Made by a program: the position numbers and the translations under genes
Shown here: positions 51,814-60,922 of the stretch, piece by piece
Position numbering within the stretch: position 1 is the first letter of the stretch
Layout: each line of letters starts with the position of its first letter
Assembly: GCF_000022085.1 (NCBI RefSeq)
Contig: NC_011894.1
Coordinates: 708,501-772,500, forward strand
Direction of reading: 5' to 3'
DNA from: Methylobacterium nodulans ORS 2060
Lineage (GTDB): Bacteria; Pseudomonadota; Alphaproteobacteria; Rhizobiales; Beijerinckiaceae
Length of the DNA stretch: 64,000 nt
Notes under the pieces: generated by a model
The model's database searches: none
What the model saw: the letters and a program-made list of their open reading frames with translations, nothing else
Told to the model about the DNA's origin: nothing

Positions 51814-53148
51814 ATGGACCTGTTCGCCTTCCTGCGCGCCGCGCGGGCGAACCCGCTCACGACCTGGTTCCGGGAGCATTTCGAGCACCTGATCGTGGCG
51901 GGCGACGGAGCGCTCGGGCGCGTGACGGTGGTGAGCGATCCCGCCGCCATCCGGCACATCCTGGTCGACAACGCCGCGAACTACCGCAAGGACGACCTGC
52001 AGCGCCGGGTGCTGGCGCCGGGGCTCGGCAACGGGCTGCTCACGGCCGAAGGCGAGGAATGGCGGCTGCAGCGGCGCACCCTCGCCCCGATCTTCTCGCC
52101 GCGCCACGTGGCGGGGTTTCAGGCGCCGATGTCCGAGGCCGCCGACCGCCTCGCCGGGCGGCTCGCCCGGCGCAGCGGCCAGACGGTGGACGTGGCGCTG
52201 GAGATGACCCGCGTCACCCTCGACGTGCTGGAGCGGACGATCTTCACGCACGGGCTGCCGCGGAAGCCCGAAGCGCTCGGGCGCGCGATGACGAGCTACT
52301 TCGAGGCGCTCGGGCCCATCGATCCCCTCGACGTGTTCGGGCTGCCGGATTGGGTGCCGCGGATCGGCCGCATCCGGGCGCGGCCGGCCCTGCGCTTCTT
52401 CGCCGAGATCGTGGACGAGCTGATCGCGCGCCGCCGGGCCCTGCTCGCCGGGGGCGAGGCGCCGCACGACGTGCTGACGCTGCTCCTGCGGGCGCAGGAT
52501 CCGGAGACCGGCCGCGGCCTCTCCGACCTGGAGGTGAGGGCGAACATCGTCACCTTCATCGGGGCGGGCCACGAGACCACCGCCAATGCGCTGACCTGGA
52601 CGCTCTATTGCCTGTCGCAGGACGAGGCGGCGCGCGAGCGTGCCGAGGCCGAGATCGACGCGGCCTTCGCAGGCGATCCGGCGCCCTGCAGCGAGGCCCT
52701 CCCCTTCACGCGGGCCGCGCTGGAGGAGGCGATCCGGCTGTTTCCGCCCGTGCCGCTGATGAGCCGGCAGGCCCTCGCGGAGGACCGGCTCGGGCGCATC
52801 AAGATCCCGCGCGGCTCGCTGGTGACGATCGCTCCTTACGTCCTGCACCGGCATCGGCGCCTGTGGCAGGATCCGGATGCCTTCGTGCCCGAGCGGTTCC
52901 TGCCGGAGAACCGCGCGCGCATCGACCGCTTCGCCTATCTGCCCTTCGGGGCCGGGCCGCGGGTCTGCATCGGGATGAGCTTCTCGCTGATGGAGGCGAC
53001 GCTGGTGCTGGCGCATCTCATGCGGGCCGTGCGCCTGGACCGCTCGCCGGGGGCCGGGCCGGTGGTGCCGCTGCACCGGGTGACGCTGCGGCCCCGGGAT
53101 GGGCTGCGGATGCGGGTGACGCGCCGCGCAGCCGCTCCACCGGAGTAA
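51814..53148 (+). CDS. Cytochrome P450
   Basis: 444 residues from ATG 51814. I-helix GAGHETTAN (250-258), ExxR at E305-R308, PERF (359-362) and the haem loop FGAGPRVCIG with C385 are all present. The sequence upstream in frame (SPFRPAVPRPRTEP) resembles the proline-rich P450 N-terminus, and AGGAG at 51723-51727 lies before it, so translation may begin near 51737 at a non-ATG codon. No ferredoxin or reductase gene is adjacent. The overall type (bacterial class E, soluble, CYP102/CYP4-like motifs) suggests fatty-acid or terpenoid hydroxylation, uncertain. Divergent from fumC. Confidence 0.9.
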   Translation: MDLFAFLRAARANPLTTWFREHFEHLIVAGDGALGRVTVVSDPAAIRHILVDNAANYRKDDLQRRVLAPGLGNGLLTAEGEEWRLQRRTLAPIFSPRHVAGFQAPMSEAADRLAGRLARRSGQTVDVALEMTRVTLDVLERTIFTHGLPRKPEALGRAMTSYFEALGPIDPLDVFGLPDWVPRIGRIRARPALRFFAEIVDELIARRRALLAGGEAPHDVLTLLLRAQDPETGRGLSDLEVRANIVTFIGAGHETTANALTWTLYCLSQDEAARERAEAEIDAAFAGDPAPCSEALPFTRAALEEAIRLFPPVPLMSRQALAEDRLGRIKIPRGSLVTIAPYVLHRHRRLWQDPDAFVPERFLPENRARIDRFAYLPFGAGPRVCIGMSFSLMEATLVLAHLMRAVRLDRSPGAGPVVPLHRVTLRPRDGLRMRVTRRAAAPPE

Positions 53149-53188
53149 TACGGTTTCCGGTTGATCCGTTCGGAGACGAGTCCACACA

Positions 53189-53220
53189 GGAACCCCTCTC
53201 CCACTCGGGAGAGGGGTTCC
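53189..53220. terminator. REP-type hairpin between convergent genes
   Basis: GGAACCCCTCTCCC (53189-53202), ACTC loop and GGGAGAGGGGTTCC (53207-53220) form a perfect 14-bp stem. It belongs to the same repeat family as 47089-47279 and lies between the convergent P450 and sspB genes, where it may stop transcription from both sides. Confidence 0.75.
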
Positions 53221-53240
53221 CCGCACGTTGCAAAGGACAG

Positions 53241-53876
53241 TCAGCTCTTCTTGCGGAAGGCGTCGAGGCTCACCACGGAAGCGCCGCTCTCGGACGCCGC
53301 GGGCTCCTCGGCCGCGGGCTTCGACGGCGTCTTGGCCGCATCCTTGGCCGCGTCCTTGGCGGCGGGCTTCGCCTCGGCCTTGTCGGCGCCTGGCACCACC
53401 TTCGGCACGCCCGCGAGCGCCGGCACCTTCGGAGCCGCCTCGCTCGGCTCGGAGCCGGCGCCGCGGATCGCCCGCAGGCCCGCCCCGGTCGGAGTCGCGG
53501 CCTCGTCGCCCGCCTGGCCGTCGCCGAGCTCGAACTTCAGGCCGAACTGGACGGAGGGATCGAAGAAGCCCGTCACCGCCTCGAACGGCACCAGCAGCCG
53601 CTCGGGCACGCCCGAGAAGGACAGGCCGACCTCGAAGGCGTGCTCGGTGACGCCGAGGTCCCAGAACTGATGCTGCAGGACGATCGTCATGTCCTGCGGG
53701 TATTTCTCGCGCAGGCGCTGCGAGATCCGCACGCCCGGATAATCGGTCCGGAACGACACGTAGAAGTGATGCTCGCCCGCCAGTCCCTCGCGGGCCGCAT
53801 CGCCGAGAACCTTGCGCACCACGCTGCGCAGGGCGTCCTGCACCAGGAGATCGTAGCGAATCAGATCGTCTGCCAT
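53241..53876 (-). CDS. sspB: SspB-type ClpXP adaptor (alpha-proteobacterial)
   Basis: 211 residues starting MADDLIRYDLLVQDALR. The substrate-binding domain includes HHFYVSFRTDYPGVRI and MTIVLQHQFWDL, followed by a long Ala/Lys/Pro-rich linker, and ends with the ClpX-binding tail VVSLDAFRKK. It tethers ssrA-tagged proteins to ClpXP. An upstream ATG at 53906 is less likely. The ssrA gene itself lies about 115 bp upstream on the same strand, so adaptor and tag RNA are neighbours. Confidence 0.95.
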   Translation of the reverse strand: MADDLIRYDLLVQDALRSVVRKVLGDAAREGLAGEHHFYVSFRTDYPGVRISQRLREKYPQDMTIVLQHQFWDLGVTEHAFEVGLSFSGVPERLLVPFEAVTGFFDPSVQFGLKFELGDGQAGDEAATPTGAGLRAIRGAGSEPSEAAPKVPALAGVPKVVPGADKAEAKPAAKDAAKDAAKTPSKPAAEEPAASESGASVVSLDAFRKKS

Positions 53877-53989
53877 CGGCGGTCGCTTACCCGGTGCCGC
53901 ATCCATCGGCGCATCGAGGGAGGAAAGTGGAGGCTTCTGTTGCCAGGTGCCTCCGAACCCCGCCTATGCGATGCTAACCGCTAGGACTT

Positions 53990-54250
53990 TGATTGGTTTT
54001 GGGGACCGCTTACGCGGCCACCGCCACCGGAGCATAGTTGTCGTTGGCAACTATTGCATTGGCCCGATAACGGCGGAACCATGCCGAGCGAAAGTCCAAC
54101 CTTTACGCCCTCGTCGATCCTATTTCGCCCCCGCCGAAGCCCAACCCGCCTCATGCCGGCTGGGCTTGGGTGGAGGCGCCGGGTACCGCCCCCGGGTCCG
54201 ATAGGTTTATTGCGAAGAACGTTTATCGCCATAGCCGACCTCGCGGCCGG
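53990..54250 (-). ncRNA. ssrA: Two-piece (circularly permuted) tmRNA
   Basis: The tag frame at 54048-54010 reads ANDNYAPVAVAA and stop, an alphaproteobacterial ssrA tag. The acceptor strand GGGGGCG (minus, 54132-54126) pairs with CGCCTCC (54178-54172) located upstream in the transcript, so the order is acceptor piece, then a short intervening hairpin (54133-54170, AAGCCCA/TGGGCTT), then coding piece. The T-arm CCCGGGGGCGGTACCCGG precedes the acceptor 3' strand. GGATCGACG follows the coding-piece 5' end as in other tmRNAs. CCA is not encoded. The outer ends are approximate. It rescues stalled ribosomes and marks peptides for ClpXP. Confidence 0.93.
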
Positions 54251-54257
54251 CCCACCG

Positions 54258-54286
54258 AATATAGAGGCACGCGCGCCGGTTTTGAA
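54258..54286 (-). promoter_or_regulatory. ssrA promoter
   Basis: On the minus strand TTCAAA (54286-54281), 17-bp spacer, TATATT (54263-54258). Predicted transcription start is about 54251, just upstream of the tmRNA acceptor piece. Confidence 0.7.
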
Positions 54287-54332
54287 GCCCATCGATCGCC
54301 CTTCCCTGCCTCCTGTGGCCGATCCGCCGCCG

Positions 54333-55067
54333 ATGCGCGCCTGGATCCGGGCGTGCCGCGTCGCGGGGCTCGCCTTACGCCCGCCGCTCTTCCTCGCGGC
54401 GGCGGGCCTCCTCGCCTTCGCGCTGGTGGCGGGCGCGGCCCGGGCGCTGCGGGCGCACGACCTCTCGGTCTGGGGGTTTCCCTTCGCGGGATTCGGCGAG
54501 GCCGACCGCTATGCCCTGACCTTCGCGGTGGCGCCCCTGCCGATCCTCACCGGGCTGGTGATCTGGCGGGCGCGGGCCCGCTACGGCCGAGCCTGGCCGG
54601 CCGCCCTCGGCCTCGTGCCGCCCCGGCCCGGCCCGGCCCTGCCCGCCACGATCCTGCTCTGGCCGGCCTTCCAGATCGGCTGGGTCTCGGGGCTCGCGGC
54701 CCTATCCGGCGAGCTGCCCGCCGCCGTGTTCCGGCTGCCGCCGGCCCTTGACGGCGCCGCTTTCGCGGTCTGGGTCGCATGGCTCGTGCTGCTCGCCCCG
54801 CTCGCCGAGGAATTGCTGTTCCGGGGCGACCTCTTCGCCCGCGCCCGGGGCGTTCTCGCCCCCGGAACCACTGTCCTGCTGAGCGCCGGGCTCTTCTCCT
54901 TAAGCCATGCGCTCGGCCCCGCGACCCGCCCCTTGAGCGTGCTCCCGCTCGGCCTCGCCCTCGGCCTCCTGCGGGTGCATACCGGCAGCCTCTTCGCCTG
55001 CATGGCCCTCCACGCGGCCAATAACGGCGCGCTGGTGCTGGTGATGCTTGCTTTCGAGGGGGCCTGA
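54333..55067 (+). CDS. CPBP-family intramembrane metalloprotease
   Basis: About 244 residues with six to eight hydrophobic segments. The CPBP/Abi motifs are [15 protein letters not shown] (catalytic EE and the arginine), [10 protein letters not shown], and [11 protein letters not shown] with histidine and asparagine. Such proteases cleave within membranes or process prenylated or signalling proteins. Start uncertain: ATG 54333, GTG 54315, or earlier; the first helix begins about 20 residues in from 54333. It is divergent from ssrA. Confidence 0.82.
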   Translation: MRAWIRACRVAGLALRPPLFLAAAGLLAFALVAGAARALRAHDLSVWGFPFAGFGEADRYALTFAVAPLPILTGLVIWRARARYGRAWPAALGLVPPRPGPALPATILLWPAFQIGWVSGLAALSGELPAAVFRLPPALDGAAFAVWVAWLVLLAPLAEELLFRGDLFARARGVLAPGTTVLLSAGLFSLSHALGPATRPLSVLPLGLALGLLRVHTGSLFACMALHAANNGALVLVMLAFEGA

Positions 55068-55182
55068 GGACCCAGGCCGGTCCAGGGGCGCACCCCCTTT
55101 GAAAGCTGGGGAGCACCCGCACGGGCGCTGCCGGCGGCGCCCGGATGCGCTATCGTCCATGCCCCCTCGGAGGACGAATGCC

Positions 55183-55977
55183 ATGCGCGCCTATCACGAC
55201 CTGCTCCGGCGCATCCTCGACGACGGCGTCGCGAAGCACGACCGCACCGGCACCGGGACGCTCTCGGTCTTCGGCCACCAGATGCGCTTCGACCTCGCGG
55301 AGGGCTTCCCGCTCGTCACGACGAAGCGGCTGCACCTCAAGTCGATCATCCACGAGCTGCTGTGGTTCCTCGCGGGAGACACCAACGTCGCCTACCTGCA
55401 GTCGAACGGCGTGACGATCTGGGACGAGTGGGCGGACGAGCACGGCGATCTCGGCCCGGTCTACGGCAGGCAGTGGCGCTCCTGGGCGAAGCCCGACGGG
55501 GGCAGCGTCGACCAGATCGCCTGGGTGCTCGACGAGATCCGGCGCAACCCGGATTCGCGCCGCCTCGTCGTGTCGGCCTGGAACCCGGCCGATCTCGACC
55601 GCATGGCCCTCGCACCCTGCCACTGCCTGTTCCAGTTCTACATCGCGGAAAGGCGCCTCTCCTGCCAGCTCTACCAGCGCTCGGCGGATGCCTTCCTCGG
55701 CGTGCCCTTCAACATCGCCTCCTACGCCCTGCTCACCGCCATGATGGCGCATGTGCTCGACCTGGAGCCCGGCGATTTCGTGCACACGCTCGGCGATGCG
55801 CATCTCTACTCCAACCACGTCGCGCAGGCCCGCCAGCAGCTCGCCCGCGACGAGCGCCCGCTGCCGCGCCTGCGCCTCAACCCGGAGGTGCGCTCGCTGT
55901 TCGACTTCCGGTACGACGACGTGGTGATCGAGGGCTACGACCCGCACCCCGCGATCCGCGCGCCGGTGGCGGTCTAG
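55183..55977 (+). CDS. thyA: Thymidylate synthase
   Basis: 264 residues, the length of the E. coli enzyme. The catalytic C146 in [10 protein letters not shown], the dUMP-binding arginines ([42 protein letters not shown]) and the conserved C-terminal APVAV are all present. It makes dTMP from dUMP with methylene-tetrahydrofolate, producing dihydrofolate for the FolA encoded 275 bp downstream. GGAGG precedes ATG 55183. Confidence 0.97.
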   Translation: MRAYHDLLRRILDDGVAKHDRTGTGTLSVFGHQMRFDLAEGFPLVTTKRLHLKSIIHELLWFLAGDTNVAYLQSNGVTIWDEWADEHGDLGPVYGRQWRSWAKPDGGSVDQIAWVLDEIRRNPDSRRLVVSAWNPADLDRMALAPCHCLFQFYIAERRLSCQLYQRSADAFLGVPFNIASYALLTAMMAHVLDLEPGDFVHTLGDAHLYSNHVAQARQQLARDERPLPRLRLNPEVRSLFDFRYDDVVIEGYDPHPAIRAPVAV

Positions 55978-55978
55978 A

Positions 55979-56044
55979 GCGCTCCCCGTCGAAGTGGATG
56001 CCGGTTCGGCGCAAGGGAGCGCGTCACATCAAAGGCTTAGAGCC
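55979..56044 (+). repeat. 66-bp dispersed repeat (copy 3)
   Basis: Starts two bases after the thyA stop: GCGCTCCCCGTCGAAGTGG ... GGGAGCGCGTCACATCAAA ... TTAGAGCC. GCGCTCCC and GGGAGCGC form an eight-base-pair stem. Same unit as 24136-24201 (minus) and 39879-39944. Confidence 0.82.
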
Positions 56045-56140
56045 GTGGCCGTTTCAACCGAAACGGGCGCGGCTCTAGGAGAGCGGAGAGCATCGTCTGC
56101 GACGAAGCGGATCCCGGTTCGTCGCAGACGATGCGGCAAG
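56038..56140 (+). repeat. Hairpin modules between thyA and folA
   Basis: Two hairpins follow the 66-bp unit. AGAGCCGTGGCCGTTT pairs with AAACGGGCGCGGCTCT (within 56038-56077), and CATCGTCTGCGACGA (56091-56105) pairs exactly with TCGTCGCAGACGATG (56119-56133). The second hairpin is module 2, also seen at 24010-24076. Confidence 0.7.
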
Positions 56141-56251
56141 CTCGAACACCGAAACCGACTCCGTCCACTCCGCTCTCGAGGCCCGCCGGCCCCGTCCCGG
56201 ACGACCGGGGCAGACGGATCCGTCCCGCCCGAGACCACCACGAGCCACGCC

Positions 56252-56743
56252 ATGCCCACCATCACCTTGATCGCCGCCGTGGCGAAGAACCGCGTGATCG
56301 GCCGCGACAACGATCTCGCATGGCGCCTGCGGAGCGACCTCAGGCACTTCCGCGCCCTCACGATGGGAAAGCCGGTCGTGATGGGCCGCCGGACCTGGGA
56401 CTCGATCGGCCGGCCGCTGCCCGGCCGGCGGGTGATCGTCATGACCCGCAACCCCGGCTGGTCGGCCCCCGGCGTGGAGAGCGCCGCCGACTGGCCGGCG
56501 GTGCTGGCGCGGACGGAAGGAGCCGACGAGATCATGGTGGCGGGCGGCGCCGAGATCTTCGCCCTGACGCTCCCCCAGGCCGACCGCCTGCATCTCACCG
56601 AGGTCGAGGCGGCGCCCGAGGGCGACACCCTGTTCCCGGAGATCCCGCCCGGCGCCTTCCGGGAGGTCGCCAGCGAGTCGCACCCGGCCGGGCCCGACGA
56701 CGAGCATGCCTTCCGGTTCGTGACGCTTTTGCGTAACGTATGA
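56252..56743 (+). CDS. folA: Dihydrofolate reductase
   Basis: 163 residues. ITLIAAVAKNRVIGRDNDLAWRL, MGRRTWDSIGRPLPGRRVIV and GGAEIFALTLPQADRLHLTEVE are the expected DHFR motifs, with D27-equivalent in LRSDLRHFR. It regenerates tetrahydrofolate from the dihydrofolate made by ThyA. It is separated from thyA by repeats and from hflK by 206 bp. Confidence 0.96.
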   Translation: MPTITLIAAVAKNRVIGRDNDLAWRLRSDLRHFRALTMGKPVVMGRRTWDSIGRPLPGRRVIVMTRNPGWSAPGVESAADWPAVLARTEGADEIMVAGGAEIFALTLPQADRLHLTEVEAAPEGDTLFPEIPPGAFREVASESHPAGPDDEHAFRFVTLLRNV

Positions 56744-56949
56744 GGCCCGCCCGGCCATCCGTGGTGATGGGTGCGGCGATGAACCCCCTCGGTCTTAAGC
56801 CGAAGCCTGAGGGTAGCCCGGTCGGCAGAGGTTGCTTTCGCGCCAAGCCCAGCCGATATCGCAGCGGTGACAGCTTCCGAAACCAACTCAGATGCCGCGC
56901 GGGTCGCGACAGCGAGAGGCGTGCCGGCCGGGAAAGGAATTGGGCAAGC

Positions 56950-58119
56950 ATGCCTTGGAGTAATCAGAGCGGCGGCGGCGGGAGCGGCAACGGGGGAGGT
57001 CCCTGGGGCCGGCCCGGCGGCAATGGTGGCGGCCCCTGGGGCGGCGGGTCCGGCGGCAATCAGCCGCCGGATCTGGAGGATCTCCTGCGCCGCGGGCAGG
57101 ACCGGCTGCGGACCCTGATGCCGGGCGGCGGCTCGGTCGGCGGCCGCGGCGTGGTGCTGGCGGTGCTGATCGTGGCGGCGCTCTGGCTGCTCACCGGCTT
57201 CTACACGGTCGCGCCCAACCAGGTCGGCATCAACACCGTGTTCGGGCGCTATACCGGACAGGTCGGCGAGGGCCTGCGCTACAACTTCCCCTACCCTGTC
57301 GGGGCGGTGGTCAAGCCGAATGTGGGGCAGGTCAACAGCATCCAGATCGGCTACCGCTCCGGATCCGGCACCGGCCCGCAGCGCATGCGCGATGTGCCGG
57401 AAGAGAGCCTGATGCTCACCGGCGACGACAACATCGTCGACATCGATTTCGACGTGCAGTGGCGCGTGAACCCGGCCAAGGCCGAGGAATTCGTGTTCAA
57501 CCTGCAGAACCCGGAGGGCACCATCAAGGCCGTGGCCGAGAGCGCCATGCGCGAGGTGGTGGGCCGGCGCAAGATCCAGGCGATCCTGACCACCGAGCAG
57601 ACCAGCGTCGCCCAGGAGGTGCAGGAGATCATCCAGAGAGCCCTCGATTCCTATGGGGCGGGCGTGCTGATCAACGTGGTGCAGCTGCAGGGCGTGAGCC
57701 CGCCGCAGGAGGTCCGCCAGGCCTTCATCGACGTCAACGCCGCGCAGCAGGACGCCGAGCGCGCCCGCAACGAGGCCCGCACCTATGCGAGCCGCGTGGT
57801 GCCGCAGGCGGAGGGCCGCGCCTCGCAGATGATCCAGCAGGCCGAGGGCTACAAGGCTCAGGCCACCGCCGAGGCGACCGGTCAGGCGGCCCGGTTCCGC
57901 GAGGTCTACGAATCCTACAAGCTCGCCCCGGCGGTCAGCCGGGAACGCATGTTCCTCGACACGATGGAGAAGGTTCTGGGCGGCGTGAACAAGGTGATCG
58001 TGGACCAGCCCGGAACCGGCGCGTCCTCCGGCACCGCCGCGGGGGTGATCCCGGTCCTGCCGCTCAGCGAGTTCGGCGCGGCCCGTCCGGGCGCCCAGCC
58101 CCAGGGAGCGGCCCGATGA
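56950..58119 (+). CDS. hflK: HflK, FtsH-modulating stomatin/SPFH protein
   Basis: 389 residues. A Gly/Trp/Pro-rich cytoplasmic N-terminus (1-38) is followed by a single membrane helix near 66-85 (VVLAVLIVAALWLLTGFYTV) and the SPFH/band-7 domain (NQVGINTVFGRY, MLTGDDNIVDIDFDVQWRV), then a long helix. HflK and HflC form a cage around the FtsH protease in the inner membrane. The start at 56950, with GGAA upstream, is the usual MPW start. Overlaps hflC by four bases. Confidence 0.95.
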   Translation: MPWSNQSGGGGSGNGGGPWGRPGGNGGGPWGGGSGGNQPPDLEDLLRRGQDRLRTLMPGGGSVGGRGVVLAVLIVAALWLLTGFYTVAPNQVGINTVFGRYTGQVGEGLRYNFPYPVGAVVKPNVGQVNSIQIGYRSGSGTGPQRMRDVPEESLMLTGDDNIVDIDFDVQWRVNPAKAEEFVFNLQNPEGTIKAVAESAMREVVGRRKIQAILTTEQTSVAQEVQEIIQRALDSYGAGVLINVVQLQGVSPPQEVRQAFIDVNAAQQDAERARNEARTYASRVVPQAEGRASQMIQQAEGYKAQATAEATGQAARFREVYESYKLAPAVSRERMFLDTMEKVLGGVNKVIVDQPGTGASSGTAAGVIPVLPLSEFGAARPGAQPQGAAR

Positions 58120-59048
58120 ACGGCAACGCCCTTCGCACGGCCATCATCGGCCTCGCGGCGGTCGCCGCGCTCCTCCTCTACGCCTCGGCCTTCACGGTCA
58201 GCCAGACCCAGCAGGCGCTCGTACTGCAGTTCGGGCGGGTGCGGACGGTCCTGAACCAGGCCGGCACCGACAAGCCGGGCCTCTACTTCAAGATCCCGTT
58301 CTTCGAGACCGTGGTCCTGTTCGAGAAGCGGCTGCTCGACCTCGACCTGCCGGTGCAGACCGTGCTCTCGGCGGACCGGCAGAACCTGGAGGTCGACGCC
58401 TTCGCCCGCTACAAGATCAGCGACCCGCTGCGCTTCTACCAGGCGGTCAACAACATCGCGGTGGCCAACCAGCGCCTGTCGAGCTTCACCAATGCGGCCA
58501 CCCGCAACGTGCTCGCCAGCGCCTCGCGGGACGCCATCGTGCGCACCCAGCGCGAGGCGCTGATGAACCGCATCCAGGACGACGTGAACCGGCAGGCGAA
58601 GAATCTCGGCATCGAGATCATCGACCTCAGGCTCACCCGGGTCGACCTGCCGGCGGCGAACAGCCAGGCGGTCTACGGCCGGATGCAGACCGAGCGCCAG
58701 CGGGAGGCGGCGGACCTGCGGGCGAATGGCGAGCGGGATGCCGCCACCATCCGGGCGCGGGCCGACCGCGACGTGACGGTGCTCATCGCCGAGGCGAACC
58801 AGAAGGCCGACCAGCTGCGCGGCGAGGGCGACGCCGACCGCAACCGCATCCTCGCCAGTGCCTTCGGCCAGGACCCGGACTTCTTCGCCTTCTACCGGTC
58901 GATGCAGGCCTACGAGAAGGGGCTGACGGGGACCGAGACGCGCCTCGTGATCGGCCCCGGCTCGGACTTCTTCCGCTACTTCAACGACCCGCAGGGACGA
59001 CCCCGTCCGGCCGCCGCGGCGCCCGGCGCCCCGGCGAACGGCCCGTAG
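58116..59048 (+). CDS. hflC: HflC, FtsH-modulating stomatin/SPFH protein
   Basis: 310 residues: N-terminal helix (AIIGLAAVAALLLYASAF), SPFH domain (QQALVLQFGRVRTV, LSADRQNLEVDAFARYKI) and the conserved GIEIIDLRLTRVDLP and AYEKGL segments. Partner of HflK in regulating FtsH. ATG overlaps the hflK stop; a Pro/Ala-rich tail ends the protein. Confidence 0.96.
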   Translation: MNGNALRTAIIGLAAVAALLLYASAFTVSQTQQALVLQFGRVRTVLNQAGTDKPGLYFKIPFFETVVLFEKRLLDLDLPVQTVLSADRQNLEVDAFARYKISDPLRFYQAVNNIAVANQRLSSFTNAATRNVLASASRDAIVRTQREALMNRIQDDVNRQAKNLGIEIIDLRLTRVDLPAANSQAVYGRMQTERQREAADLRANGERDAATIRARADRDVTVLIAEANQKADQLRGEGDADRNRILASAFGQDPDFFAFYRSMQAYEKGLTGTETRLVIGPGSDFFRYFNDPQGRPRPAAAAPGAPANGP

Positions 59049-59076
59049 GGACGAGGCGCCGTGCCGTGTCCTCCGC

Positions 59077-59289
59077 GTGGGCGGGCTTGAGCCCGTGCGC
59101 GACCTCGTCGCCGCGCTCGGGCTTGCGCTCGCCATCGAGGGTCTGCTCTGCGCAGCCTTTCCGCGCGCCATGCGGCGGGCGATGCTGGAAGCGGCCCACA
59201 CGCCGACGGAGCGGATGCGCCTCGTCGGCGTCGTCTCGGCGGTCGCGGGCGTGATCGTGGTCGGGGTGGTGCGCCTGCTCCTTCGTTAG
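59077..59289 (+). CDS. DUF2065 family small membrane protein
   Basis: 70 residues (GTG start at 59077, or GTG 59095) with two hydrophobic helices: DLVAALGLALAIEGLLCAAFP and VVSAVAGVIVVGVVRLLLR. DUF2065 proteins are regularly found between hflC and degP-type genes in proteobacteria, as here, and may belong to the same membrane quality-control unit. Function not established. Confidence 0.88.
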   Translation: MGGLEPVRDLVAALGLALAIEGLLCAAFPRAMRRAMLEAAHTPTERMRLVGVVSAVAGVIVVGVVRLLLR

Positions 59290-59419
59290 ACACGATGCCC
59301 TTGATCCGGCCGCGGCGACCACGATCTAAGGGGTCCGCCAGGGGCCGCGCTCGCGCTTTCCGGAGATCGGCCGATCTGGCAGCATTGCTCCGCCATAAGC
59401 CGATCGAACGAGGTTCCCG

Positions 59420-60922
59420 ATGCCTGCTGCCGAGACCGCGCCCGCGCGCCGATCCCCAGCGTTCGCGAAACGGCGGCTGCCGGCGCTCGCGGGCGCATTC
59501 CTCGCGCTCTCGGTCGGGACCGCGATCCTGCCGGGCGCGGCCATCGCGAAGGGGCCCGCCTCGCTCGCCGACCTCGCCGAGCAGGTGACGGACGCGGTGG
59601 TGAACATCTCGGCCTCCACCACGGTGGAGACCCGTGGCCGGACCCTGCCGCAGCTGCCCCCGGGCACCCCCTTCGAGGACCTGTTCGAGGATTTCTTCAA
59701 CCGGCGTCAGGGCGACCAGCCGCGGGCGCCGCGCCGGTCGAACTCGCTCGGCTCCGGCTTCATCATCGACGCTTCGGGCATCGTGGTGACCAACAACCAC
59801 GTCATCGGGGACGCCAACGACATCCAGGTGATCCTGCATGACGGCCGCAAGCTGAAGGCGGAGATCGTCGGCAAGGATTCCAAGACCGACATCGCCGTGC
59901 TGAGAGTGAAGCCCGACACGGACCGCCCGCTCAAGGCGGTGCCACTCGGCGACTCGGACAAGATGCGGCCGGGCGACTGGGTGATCGCGATCGGCAACCC
60001 GTTCGGCCTCGGCGGCTCGGTCTCGGCCGGCATCGTCTCGGCGCGGGGCCGCAACATCGAGTCCGGCCCCTACGACAACTACATCCAGACCGACGCGGCC
60101 ATCAACAAGGGCAATTCGGGCGGCCCGCTGTTCAACATGGACGGCGAGGTGATCGGCATCAACACGGCGATCCTGTCGCCCACCGGCGGCTCGGTCGGCA
60201 TCGGCTTCGCGGTCCCGACCGCGACGGCCGCGCCGGTGATCGAGCAGCTCCGCCAGTACGGCGAGACCCGGCGCGGCTGGCTCGGCGTGCGCATCCAGAA
60301 CGTCGACGACACCACCGCGGAGGCGCTCGGCCTCAAGGGTGGGGCCCGCGGCGCGCTGATCGCGGGGGTCGACGAGAAGGGCCCGGCCAAGGCCGCCGGC
60401 TTCGAGGTCGGCGACGTGATCGTCAAGTTCAACGGCATCGACGTGAAGTCGTCGAGCGACCTGCCCCGCATCGTGGCGGCGACGCCGGTCGGCAAGACCG
60501 TCGACGTGATCACGGTGCGCAAGGGCCAGGAGCAGAACCGCCCGGTCACCCTCGGCCGCCTGGAGGACAACGACAAGGCCCAGCCCGCCGCCCTCAACCG
60601 GCCGCAGCCCGAGGCCGACGTCACCCGCCAAGCGCTGGGCCTCAACCTGTCCGGCCTCTCCGACGAGGTGCGCCGGCGCTTCAACATCAAGGACGGCGTG
60701 AAGGGCGTCGTCGTCACCCGGGTCGATCCGAACTCGACCGCCGCCGACAAGCGCATCCAGCCCGGCGACATCATCGTCGAGGTCGGCCAGGAGCCTGTGA
60801 ACTCTCCCACGGACGTCACCCGCCGCATCGACCAGATCAAGAAGGAGGGCCGCAAGTCCGCGCTTCTGCTCGTGTCGAACGCGCAGGGCGAGGTGCGCTT
60901 CGTGGCGCTGAGCCTGGAATAG
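59420..60922 (+). CDS. degP: DegP/HtrA-type periplasmic serine protease
   Basis: 500 residues. A long signal sequence (LPALAGAFLALSVG) is followed by the protease domain with H127 (TNNHVIGDA), D157 (SKTDIAVLRV) and S233 (NKGNSGGPLF), then two PDZ domains (from about 285 and 400). It degrades misfolded envelope proteins. Last gene of the hflK-hflC-DUF2065-degP group, in keeping with combined inner-membrane and periplasmic proteostasis. Confidence 0.95.
   Translation: MPAAETAPARRSPAFAKRRLPALAGAFLALSVGTAILPGAAIAKGPASLADLAEQVTDAVVNISASTTVETRGRTLPQLPPGTPFEDLFEDFFNRRQGDQPRAPRRSNSLGSGFIIDASGIVVTNNHVIGDANDIQVILHDGRKLKAEIVGKDSKTDIAVLRVKPDTDRPLKAVPLGDSDKMRPGDWVIAIGNPFGLGGSVSAGIVSARGRNIESGPYDNYIQTDAAINKGNSGGPLFNMDGEVIGINTAILSPTGGSVGIGFAVPTATAAPVIEQLRQYGETRRGWLGVRIQNVDDTTAEALGLKGGARGALIAGVDEKGPAKAAGFEVGDVIVKFNGIDVKSSSDLPRIVAATPVGKTVDVITVRKGQEQNRPVTLGRLEDNDKAQPAALNRPQPEADVTRQALGLNLSGLSDEVRRRFNIKDGVKGVVVTRVDPNSTAADKRIQPGDIIVEVGQEPVNSPTDVTRRIDQIKKEGRKSALLLVSNAQGEVRFVALSLE

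Noticed and set aside
47089..53220. Possible CRISPR array from regularly seen CCCCTCTCCC hairpins
   Set aside because: Copies are few, unevenly spaced by kilobases and are inverted pairs; no cas genes. They are REP-type repeats.
51054..53984. Plus-strand open frame of 976 codons
   Set aside because: Overlaps fumC antisense and runs through the P450 gene out of frame; GC-bias shadow, no domain recognised.
53981..54292. Minus-strand frame of 103 codons
   Set aside because: Covers the tmRNA gene; the RNA features (tag frame, acceptor pairing, T-arm) explain the sequence better.
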